Assembly: GCA_003152015.1 (NCBI GenBank)
Contig: PLZF01000096.1
Location: 1-64,000 of the forward strand
DNA length: 64,000 bases
Source: Acidimicrobiaceae bacterium
GTDB taxonomy: Bacteria; Actinomycetota; Acidimicrobiia; Acidimicrobiales; RAAP-2
Direction of reading: 5' to 3'
Under the pieces are notes generated by a model. It worked only from the letters and a program-made list of their open reading frames with translations, was not told the DNA's origin and searched no databases. This document shows, in pieces, positions 17,760 to 24,774 of the stretch (its first letter is position 1; each line of letters opens with the position of its first letter). Position numbers and translations under genes: made by a program.

Positions 17760-18465
17760 CGGTCAGGATGTCACCCAAGGCTGACTCCATACCGGGGAGC
17801 GTGACGATCTCGAAGCCATTGCGCGACGTCAGCCACTTGAGATTGCGCTGATGGACGTTGTGCTCTTCGTCAAAGCGATCGAGTACCACCACAATCGGAA
17901 TCGGTTTCCCGAGCCTCCCGGTAACAGGTTCCGCCTCGAGTTCACTCACTGCACGAAGCAGTGGAACCATGGACAAACGAACGGCATTGATAGTGCCCAA
18001 TCCTGCGTCGGCGACAAGGATAACGATGTCGGGAAGTAGCACCCGTAGCAAGTCGATCGCATCGCCATCGGAGGCCTGTGGGGACATCACGCCGCCTGCC
18101 GCTTCCACCAGTCCGACATCGACACGGTGGTCAGGCCAGACCATCTCCTCGATGAGATCGGCAAGAGTGAATGGTGGAAGACCTAGCGCCTCGGCGGCCA
18201 TCGGGGGCGCCATGGCCCGGTGATACGAGCGGAATGGATGGCAGACCGACCCGGGACCTTGGCCTGACGCCGCACCCAATACTTCAGCATCGGTGGCGCC
18301 CCCCAGAGGAGTCCCTTCACTGTCAACGTCGAACGACTGCGCCGGCTTTCTGGCGGCCACCTGCAGACCGCGGGAGCGCAACTCACTCAGGAGTTGGGCG
18401 CCCACCCAGGTCTTCCCCACCTCGGTGCCGGTACCACACACCAGGACAATCTTCTCAGGACGCAA
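17749..18465 (-). CDS. bioD: ATP-dependent dethiobiotin synthetase
   Basis: 238-residue P-loop enzyme that forms the ureido ring of dethiobiotin from 7,8-diaminopelargonate, CO2 and ATP. IVLVCGTGTEVGKTWVGAQLL contains the P-loop, ARKPAQSF the Lys of the substrate site, and VGLVEAAGGVMSP the conserved E-x-AGG motif. TTG 18465 is chosen because GGGAG stands five bases upstream and the P-loop follows at the usual distance; GTG 18513 would add 16 residues without a Shine-Dalgarno. It overlaps the end of bioF by 11 bp and is the third gene of bioA-bioF-bioD. Its stop lies antisense inside the end of the HNH gene. Confidence 0.92.
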   Translation of the reverse strand: MRPEKIVLVCGTGTEVGKTWVGAQLLSELRSRGLQVAARKPAQSFDVDSEGTPLGGATDAEVLGAASGQGPGSVCHPFRSYHRAMAPPMAAEALGLPPFTLADLIEEMVWPDHRVDVGLVEAAGGVMSPQASDGDAIDLLRVLLPDIVILVADAGLGTINAVRLSMVPLLRAVSELEAEPVTGRLGKPIPIVVVLDRFDEEHNVHQRNLKWLTSRNGFEIVTLPGMESALGDILTANH

Positions 18466-19786
18466 TGACGCTCCCGTGCGGGATCGTGTCCGGACTATGG
18501 GTTCCCTGCTCACCGAACGCGTCGAGTGCGACCAACTCAGCTATCAAATGGTCGACCTGCTCATCGGTGTGGATCGAGGACAGTGTCACCCTCAGGCGAG
18601 ACGTTCCCGTCGGGACGGTCGGGGGTCGGATGGCCGGGACCCACAGTCCATGATCGAGGAGATGGGCCGACGCCCCCATCGCACGTTCCTCCTCGCCGAT
18701 GACAACCGGGATGATCGGCGACGGATGTCCGATCTGGTCGCCTCCGCCTCCGCCTCCGCCTCCGCCTCCCGCCCCGATTGAAACCGACACTTTCGAAACA
18801 AGTCCGGCCAGTCGACGGCGCAGTGCCTCGCCGTCGCTTGATTGAACGATGCCCACAGCCGCCAAGGCCGCGGCCGCGTCAGCCGGAGATGGAGCGGTGG
18901 TGAAGATATACGGCCGGGCCCGGTTCACCAACAATTCCACGAAACGACTCGGGCCCGCCACGAAACCACCCAACGACCCCAGCATCTTCGACAGCGTGCC
19001 CACCCGCAGTATGTCCACCCCAAGATCTCTATGTGCTCCGATTTCACCGGCCATTGGAAGTTCGGGACCAAGGACAGCGTGGGCCTCATCGAGGACCAGA
19101 AGTGCTCCGTAACGTCGGGACACATCAACCAGACCGGCGAGGTCAGCGGCATCGCCGTCCATGGAGAAGATCGTGTCCGACACGATCACCGAGCGTCCGC
19201 TCGAAGCTGCCACCAGGTGCTCCAGGTGCTCCAGGTCATTGTGGCGGTACACAGCCACGTCAGCCCGGGCGGCCCGGCACCCGTCGATGATCGAGGCATG
19301 GTTCAACTCGTCGGAGAACACCTGCGCACCTTCGGCCGCAAACACCGACAGTACCGACAAATTGGCGGTGAACCCGGTGGGGAACACCACGGCCCGTTCG
19401 CAACGTTTCCACTCCGCCAATGCGGCTTCGAGTTCGGCATGGACGGGTCGCGATCCGGTTACCAACCTCGACGCTCCCGACCCCGCACCCCAGCGATCGA
19501 GGGCTTCGTGGGCGGCGGCCACTACAGCCGGATGGCACGAAAGGCCGAGGTAGTCATTCGAAGCGAAGGACACGATGTCTCGATCCGGATCAGACCTCCC
19601 CAGGCCTGCCCCACCTTCACGGTCAGCGGTCAGGCGACCGAGAGGCCCTCGGGCGTCGAATGTCCGCGGCTGGCGCCATTGTTCGGCCGCTTCGACCTCC
19701 CGGCAGGATCCCTCGACCCACTCGGTCCACGTCGAATGCGCATGCAGACCCGCCAAAGAGGCGCGGGAGACGGCCGTCCCACTCAT
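18455..19786 (-). CDS. bioF: 8-amino-7-oxononanoate synthase with poly-Gly insert
   Basis: 443-residue PLP enzyme that joins pimeloyl thioester and alanine, the first committed ring-forming step of biotin synthesis. Motifs: SFASNDYLGLS, SGASRLVTGS, LVLDEAHAVLG and RVGTLSKMLGSLGGFVAG, with the PLP Lys in LSK. At about residue 335-350 a run of Gly, encoded by a GC-rich hexamer repeat, sits in the C-terminal small domain just before IGHPSPIIPVVIGEEERA. The N-terminus is about 40 residues longer than the core enzyme. Its ATG overlaps the bioA stop (ATGA), indicating translational coupling. Confidence 0.94.
   Translation of the reverse strand: MSGTAVSRASLAGLHAHSTWTEWVEGSCREVEAAEQWRQPRTFDARGPLGRLTADREGGAGLGRSDPDRDIVSFASNDYLGLSCHPAVVAAAHEALDRWGAGSGASRLVTGSRPVHAELEAALAEWKRCERAVVFPTGFTANLSVLSVFAAEGAQVFSDELNHASIIDGCRAARADVAVYRHNDLEHLEHLVAASSGRSVIVSDTIFSMDGDAADLAGLVDVSRRYGALLVLDEAHAVLGPELPMAGEIGAHRDLGVDILRVGTLSKMLGSLGGFVAGPSRFVELLVNRARPYIFTTAPSPADAAAALAAVGIVQSSDGEALRRRLAGLVSKVSVSIGAGGGGGGGGGGDQIGHPSPIIPVVIGEEERAMGASAHLLDHGLWVPAIRPPTVPTGTSRLRVTLSSIHTDEQVDHLIAELVALDAFGEQGTHSPDTIPHGSVIAS
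18741..18770 (-). repeat. Hexamer repeat encoding a poly-Gly tract in bioF
   Basis: On the plus strand cctccg is repeated four times and followed by cctccc. On the coding strand this gives consecutive Gly codons. Gain or loss of units would keep the reading frame. Confidence 0.85.
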
Positions 19787-21123
19787 CGTTGATCTTGCTC
19801 CCCCACCAACCCGATGGACGCCGCCAGTACTTCGACAACCAGTCCGATCTCTTCGAGCGTGGTGGTCAACGGCGGCATCAGGACCACGACATCGCCCAGC
19901 GGACGCAACAAAATGCCCCGCTGCAGCGCTTCGGCACACACCCGACGTCCCCAACGCGTTGCACCGCCTGGTGGATCGAGCTCGACTCCGACCATCAGCC
20001 CGCGTTGGCGCACCGCTCCTACCCCGGGTCGTCCGACCACGTGGTCGCGCAATAACGAGGCGAGCCGGTCCGCCACCACCGTCACGTTGGCAAGAACGTC
20101 CCACTGGTGGATCAGTTGCAGGTGACGCAGGGCCACTGCACAAGCCAGAGCATTCCCGCCGTAGGAGTGGCCGTGGTACAAGGTCTTTTCACCCAGGTCA
20201 GCTCCCTCGAATGCCGCAAAGATCTCGCCGGATGCCACGGTGGCCGAAAGTGGGAGGTATCCGCCGGTAATCCCTTTGCCGAGGCACATCAGGTCAGGGC
20301 GAAAGTCGGATCCGGCCCATTCGGAGGCGAACAGCTTGCCGGTCCGGCCGAATCCGGTGGCCACCTCGTCGCAGATCAACAGGACCCCGTGGTACCGACA
20401 GGCCGCTCCCAACTTGGCCAAGTCCTCAGGTTCGGCCACCAACATGCCTGCCGCACCCTGCACCAGAGGTTCGATAATCACCGCCGCCAACTCCTCGGCA
20501 TTGGCCTCTACGCACGCCACCGCCTTGTCCGCCCAATCCGGCGAGGCGTACCCGGGGGTCCGGATGACAGGGAACCGCAGCGGATCGAATAACTCGGTCC
20601 CAAATCCCCCGTCTCCCAACGACAGCGCTCCGACCGTGTCCCCGTGATAGGCGTCACCCAGAGCCAGAAAGCGAGTGTGGCCAGATTGGCCCCGATTCAC
20701 CCAATATTGGAAGGCGATCTTGGCCGCCTGCTCGACCGCCACTGCCCCATCCGATGCGAACAGCACGTGGGCGTCATCGACCGGTACGACCGCAGCGAGT
20801 GCCTCGGCAAACTCCACCACCATCCGATTCCCATTCCCCAACAGGGTGGTATGGGCCACTCGACCGAGCTGATCGGTCACGGCGGCATCTAGCTCAGGGA
20901 CGTGGTGTCCGAGCGTCATGACCCACAGCGAGGAAATGGCGTCAAAGTAGCGTCGCCCGTCGACGTCGATCACCTCACGCCCTTCGGCCCGTTCCACGGT
21001 GATGGGCGAATTCCCTGCGTAGGCGGCCATTTGCGTGAAGCCGTGCCAGACCACACTGGCATCTCGGGCCGCCCATTGGCCAGCATCTGAAACCGTTTGG
21101 TGGGGCGTAAGTGGCGTTGTCAT
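19783..21123 (-). CDS. bioA: Adenosylmethionine-8-amino-7-oxononanoate aminotransferase
   Basis: 446-residue class III aminotransferase that converts 7-keto-8-aminopelargonate to 7,8-diaminopelargonate with SAM as amino donor. Motifs: WHGFTQMAAYAGNSPITVERAEG and YFDAISSLWVMTLGHHVPELD (typical BioA N-terminal pattern), ALGDAYHGDTVGALSLG, LICDEVATGFGRTGKLFASEW, and CLGKGITGGYLPLSATV with the PLP Lys. It is the first gene of bioA-bioF-bioD. No clear Shine-Dalgarno precedes ATG 21123. An 11-bp tandem array lies about 95 bp upstream, between it and divergent ribC. Confidence 0.95.
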   Translation of the reverse strand: MTTPLTPHQTVSDAGQWAARDASVVWHGFTQMAAYAGNSPITVERAEGREVIDVDGRRYFDAISSLWVMTLGHHVPELDAAVTDQLGRVAHTTLLGNGNRMVVEFAEALAAVVPVDDAHVLFASDGAVAVEQAAKIAFQYWVNRGQSGHTRFLALGDAYHGDTVGALSLGDGGFGTELFDPLRFPVIRTPGYASPDWADKAVACVEANAEELAAVIIEPLVQGAAGMLVAEPEDLAKLGAACRYHGVLLICDEVATGFGRTGKLFASEWAGSDFRPDLMCLGKGITGGYLPLSATVASGEIFAAFEGADLGEKTLYHGHSYGGNALACAVALRHLQLIHQWDVLANVTVVADRLASLLRDHVVGRPGVGAVRQRGLMVGVELDPPGGATRWGRRVCAEALQRGILLRPLGDVVVLMPPLTTTLEEIGLVVEVLAASIGLVGEQDQR

Positions 21124-21217
21124 CGGCCAGAGTCTTATGCAACCCGGGATGTGGGTCGAACCGACACCGTCAGGAACCCGTCAGTATCCGGCGTCGAGAT
21201 GAGCCACTTGGCAACCG

Positions 21218-21306
21218 CAATCACCCGGCAATCACCCGGCAATCACCCGGCAATCACCCGGCAATCACCCGGCAATAGCCCGGCAATAGCCCGGCAATAG
21301 CCCCGG
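21218..21306. repeat. 11-bp tandem array between bioA and ribC
   Basis: Eight head-to-tail units: five copies of caatcacccgg, two of caatagcccgg and a last, 12-base caatagccccgg. There are no spacers, so this is not CRISPR. The period is close to one turn of B-DNA and not a multiple of three, arguing for a DNA-level rather than coding role. The array ends 22 bp before the predicted ribC -10 box. Confidence 0.9.
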
Positions 21307-21328
21307 AATAACCACCGCACCTGCCCGA

Positions 21329-21334
21329 TAGGAT
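21329..21334 (+). promoter_or_regulatory. -10 box of ribC, leaderless arrangement
   Basis: TAGGAT ends seven bases before the ribC ATG (21342); no Shine-Dalgarno is present. The tandem array lies where a -35 region and upstream activator sites would be. Confidence 0.45.
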
Positions 21335-21341
21335 CCCCGCC

Positions 21342-21818
21342 ATGGATCGAATCGGCGTCGTCGACACCATGTTTGCTCGGTACGACATGGGTGCCGAGGC
21401 ACTCAGTGAGCTCGCAGACTGCCCCGGCCACGGCGAAATCTTCGAGGTGGTGCACCGCACCGTGCCCGGATTCAAGGATCTGGGTGTTGAGTGCAAGCGC
21501 CTGATCGAAAACGAGAAGTGTCGCATCGTGGTGGCCCTGGGAATGCCCGGGAAAGCCGCCATCGACCAGATCTGTGCCCACGAAGCCGCCCAGGGGATCA
21601 TGTTGGCCCAGCTGCTGACCTCTACCCACATTCTCGAGGTCTTTGTTCACGAGAACGAAGAGGAGGATCCGGCCAAACTGGCCCAGGTGTGCGTGAACCG
21701 GGCCCGAAAACACGCTCGTAACGCCTATTGGATGCTGTACGAACCCGAGCAGTTGACCCGACGGGCCGGACAGGGTGTGCGCCAGGGGTACGAGGACGCC
21801 GGACCCATCGCCCACTGA
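21342..21818 (+). CDS. ribC: Riboflavin synthase, archaeal type (RibC)
   Basis: 158 residues matching the archaeal riboflavin synthase family (COG1731/TIGR01506), which is unrelated to the bacterial lumazine-domain RibE and resembles lumazine synthase. The fit runs end to end: RIGVVDTMFARYDMG, HRTVPGFKDLGVECKRLIE, CRIVVALGMPGKAAIDQIC, then AHEAAQGIMLAQLL, ILEVFVHENEEEDP, and the C-terminus LTRRAGQGVRQGYEDAGPI. The enzyme dismutates two 6,7-dimethyl-8-ribityllumazines to riboflavin. It is a lone gene, divergent from bioA. Base composition resembles its neighbours, so any transfer would be old. I have no evidence for other rib genes in the window. Confidence 0.9.
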   Translation: MDRIGVVDTMFARYDMGAEALSELADCPGHGEIFEVVHRTVPGFKDLGVECKRLIENEKCRIVVALGMPGKAAIDQICAHEAAQGIMLAQLLTSTHILEVFVHENEEEDPAKLAQVCVNRARKHARNAYWMLYEPEQLTRRAGQGVRQGYEDAGPIAH

Positions 21819-21847
21819 TTGTCGGGGCTCCGCCTACCGCCTACCGC

Positions 21848-22957
21848 CTACCCTGCCGGATCGTGTGGGAGCCCGAGCGTGCGCTCGGCGATGATGTTCC
21901 GCTGCACCTCCGAGGTGCCGCCGCCGATAGTGAGCGCTGGAGCGAACAGGAACCCAAAGCTGTAGATCGCTTCCGCCCCCACACCCGTCAACATCCCCGA
22001 CGCACCGGTCAGATCGCGTGCCAAGGCCATGACGTGCTGGCCGTGCTCATCGGCAAGCGCCTTGCGCACTGAAGCCTCGGGCCCCGGATCCGCCCCCGAT
22101 ACCGCCGCCGACACCATGCGGAGGCGGAGCAACCGCAGAATTTCGCCTTCCGACCACACCTGAGCCAGGCGTTGCCGGAATAGCGGATCGGACGCGCCCC
22201 CCGACCGCTTCACCTCATCCACCAGATCTGAGGCGGTCGGACCCATCCCCCACAGCGCACCGGCACCCGACAGAGACACCCGCTCGTTCCCGAGGGTGAC
22301 TTTGGCGAGTCTCCAGCCGTCACCCTCTTGTCCGACCAGGTTGGCCGCGGGAATCCGGACGTCCTCGAAAAACACCTCGTTGAAGGTGTGGGTGCCGGTC
22401 ATGTCGACCAGTGGCCGCACGGTGATCCCGAGAGCGTCCATAGGACAGATGAAGTACGAGATCCCCTGATGAACGGGTGCTTCGGGGTCGGTACGGGCCA
22501 GCAGTATCCCGAACTTCGCCACGTGGGCGTAAGACGTCCACACCTTCTGGCCATTCACGATCCATTCGTCGCCGTCCCGTTCGGCCCGGGTGGTAAGAGA
22601 TGCCAGGTCAGAGCCTGCGCCCGGTTCACTGAAGAGTTGGCACCAGATCTCGTCGGCGGCCAGCATGGGACGCAGGTAGCGCTCTTTCTGCTCCTCGGTC
22701 CCGGCTCGAAGGATGGTTGGGCCGGCCCAACCGATCCCGATGGTATTGGTGGGACGACGGACGTCCGCACGCTTCAACTCATCATCGACGATCAACTGGG
22801 TCTCGGGATCGGCGCCCATCCCCCACGGTTCGGGCCAATGAGGTGCCACATAGCCGGCGTCGGCCAACTCACGACCGGTTGGAGTCGGATGTCCAGCCAA
22901 CCACGAGCGCACCGAGGTCCGGCGGGCGTCACCGTCAGGCGGAAGCGCAAAGTTCAT
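21848..22957 (-). CDS. Acyl-CoA dehydrogenase
   Basis: 369-residue flavoprotein from ATG 22957. Motifs: LFSEPGAGSDLASLTTRAERD, WIVNGQKVWTSYAHVAKFGILLARTD and, near the end, FGFLFAPALTIGGGTSEVQRNIIAERTLGLP (the C-terminal FAD-binding GGTSE-QRNIIAER pattern). Relatives act on medium or branched chains, or on sterol and terpenoid side chains. The frame is open to 23209, but TACGCT seven bases before ATG 22957 and the start of similarity (NFALPPDGDARRTSVRSWLAG) favour 22957. It is divergent from an acyl-CoA synthetase gene with 158 bp between. Confidence 0.92.
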   Translation of the reverse strand: MNFALPPDGDARRTSVRSWLAGHPTPTGRELADAGYVAPHWPEPWGMGADPETQLIVDDELKRADVRRPTNTIGIGWAGPTILRAGTEEQKERYLRPMLAADEIWCQLFSEPGAGSDLASLTTRAERDGDEWIVNGQKVWTSYAHVAKFGILLARTDPEAPVHQGISYFICPMDALGITVRPLVDMTGTHTFNEVFFEDVRIPAANLVGQEGDGWRLAKVTLGNERVSLSGAGALWGMGPTASDLVDEVKRSGGASDPLFRQRLAQVWSEGEILRLLRLRMVSAAVSGADPGPEASVRKALADEHGQHVMALARDLTGASGMLTGVGAEAIYSFGFLFAPALTIGGGTSEVQRNIIAERTLGLPHDPAG

Positions 22958-22964
22958 GGCTGCG

Positions 22965-22970
22965 AGCGTA
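22965..22970 (-). promoter_or_regulatory. -10 box of the second acyl-CoA dehydrogenase gene
   Basis: On the minus strand TACGCT ends seven bases before ATG 22957, the leaderless arrangement seen elsewhere in the window. Confidence 0.4.
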
Positions 22971-23115
22971 GGCTGCTCCGGTTCGGCCGCGACAATCGGC
23001 GGAGTCGGGGCGCGAGGCCGAAGGGCCGAGGTACCGGACCGCCGAATGAAGCCTGTGAGTCGAGGGTTCTGGACCAGGGACAACAAGTCCGAAATGGCAA
23101 GGGGTAAAACGACCA

Positions 23116-24774
23116 ATGACCAAATGGAATTTCGCAGATGTGTGGGAGGCGGTGGCGGAAACGCTGCCGGAAGCTCCGGCCCTGACTCAGGGATCACGCA
23201 CCCAGACATGGAAGGACACCGACCGGCGGGCAGACAACCTGGCGAAGTGGTTCCTCGGTGCCGGGGTCGCCAAGCAGGACAAGGTCGCCCTGTATCTCTA
23301 CAACTGCCCCGAATACTTGGAGGCGACCTTCGCCATCTTCAAAGTTGGCCTGGTGCCCATCAACACGAATTACCGGTACGCCGATAACGAGCTGGCCTAT
23401 CTGTGGGAGAACGCCGATGCGGTGGCCGTGGTCTTCCACGGCGTGTTCGCCGAACGCATCGAGGGCGTCCGTGACCGGGTCCCAGACATCCAGAGCTGGC
23501 TGTGGGTGGACGACGGGACCGCGCCCTGCCCTACTTGGGCCGTCCCGTACGAAGAAGTGGCGAAGAACAGTGGGGGCGAGGGTGATGGCTCTGGCCAGGG
23601 ACCAGAGCGAGCCCGGGCTCCCTGGGGACGAGGTCCCGACGATCTCAACCTGCTGTACACCGGCGGGACAACCGGCATGCCCAAGGGGGTCATGTGGCGC
23701 CAGGACGACCTGTTTGCCCTCATGAACGCTTCTGGGTTCCGGAGCTACGACCAGGAAGCCGGCGTGGAAGGGGTGCGCCAGAGCCTGGCGGAACTCGGCC
23801 CCGGGATGACACTGCTCCCCGCCTGTCCACTGATGCACGGTACCGGCGGGTTTACCGCCCTCGAGTGCCTGAGCGAGGGGGGCCGGGTGGTGCTTCTACC
23901 CTCCCGCCAGTTCGATGCGGTCGAGCTCCTCGACACCGTCGAGCGCGAGAAAGTCAATGGCTTGATCATTGTGGGCGATGCCTTTGCCAAGCCGATTCTG
24001 GCAGCACTTGATGCGCAACCGGGCCGGTGGGACCTGAGCAGCCTGGTGGGGATTATCTCCTCGGGAGTGATGTGGAGCGAGGAGACCAAGCAGGGCCTGC
24101 TCGGGCATCACTCCACCATGTTGTTGGTGGACGCGTTCTCGTCGTCGGAGGCGTTGGGCATGGGAAGCTCGATCTCATCAGGGACATCGGCCTCCCATAC
24201 CGCCGACTTCACCCTCGGCCCCAATGTGCGGGTTCTCGATGCCGACGGCGCGGATGTCGTGCCCGGGTCGGACCAGCCCGGCGTGCTGGCCCTGGGAGGA
24301 CGCATCCCCCTCGGCTACTACAAGGACGAATCCAAGACCGCGGCCACCTTCCGCACTGTGGATGGTGAGCGCTATTCGATACCTGGTGACTACGCCGAAG
24401 TACGAGAGGACGGCAGCATCCATCTGCTCGGACGCGGCTCGGTGTGCATCAACACCGGCGGTGAAAAGGTCTACCCCGAAGAGGTCGAGGAAGTGGTCAA
24501 GACTGTCGACGGCGTCCTCGACGCGGTGGTGATCGGGATCCCGAATGAGCGCTTCGGCGAGGAGATCATCGCCGTGGTGGAGCTGACTCCCGGCACTGCC
24601 GAGGAATCGGTCACTGCCGACGCCATCATCGATCACGTGAAGGCACAGCTGGCCGGGTACAAGGCCCCACGCCGAATTCGGTTCGTGCCCACCATCGGTC
24701 GTTCGCCATCGGGCAAGGTGGACTATGCCCGGAACCGGACCGAAACCGCGGCGTGGGTGGGCGTTGAGCTCTGA
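23116..24774 (+). CDS. Acyl-CoA synthetase (AMP-binding, FadD-like)
   Basis: 552-residue adenylate-forming ligase that activates a carboxylic acid to its CoA thioester. Motifs: LLYTGGTTGMPKGVMW (P-loop), LPACPLMHGTGG, IPGDYAEVREDGSIHLLGRGSVCINTGGEKVYPEEVE (hinge and Asp) and SPSGKVDYARN with the catalytic Lys near the C-terminus. AAGGGG lies about ten bases before ATG 23116. It pairs with the divergent acyl-CoA dehydrogenase, suggesting beta-oxidation of a fatty, sterol-derived or other lipid acid; the substrate is open. Its end overlaps the longest frame of the ABC1-kinase gene. Confidence 0.92.
   Translation: MTKWNFADVWEAVAETLPEAPALTQGSRTQTWKDTDRRADNLAKWFLGAGVAKQDKVALYLYNCPEYLEATFAIFKVGLVPINTNYRYADNELAYLWENADAVAVVFHGVFAERIEGVRDRVPDIQSWLWVDDGTAPCPTWAVPYEEVAKNSGGEGDGSGQGPERARAPWGRGPDDLNLLYTGGTTGMPKGVMWRQDDLFALMNASGFRSYDQEAGVEGVRQSLAELGPGMTLLPACPLMHGTGGFTALECLSEGGRVVLLPSRQFDAVELLDTVEREKVNGLIIVGDAFAKPILAALDAQPGRWDLSSLVGIISSGVMWSEETKQGLLGHHSTMLLVDAFSSSEALGMGSSISSGTSASHTADFTLGPNVRVLDADGADVVPGSDQPGVLALGGRIPLGYYKDESKTAATFRTVDGERYSIPGDYAEVREDGSIHLLGRGSVCINTGGEKVYPEEVEEVVKTVDGVLDAVVIGIPNERFGEEIIAVVELTPGTAEESVTADAIIDHVKAQLAGYKAPRRIRFVPTIGRSPSGKVDYARNRTETAAWVGVEL

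Noticed and set aside
21218-21306. CRISPR-like array
   Set aside because: The repeats are 11 bp, directly adjacent without spacers, and there are no cas genes nearby.
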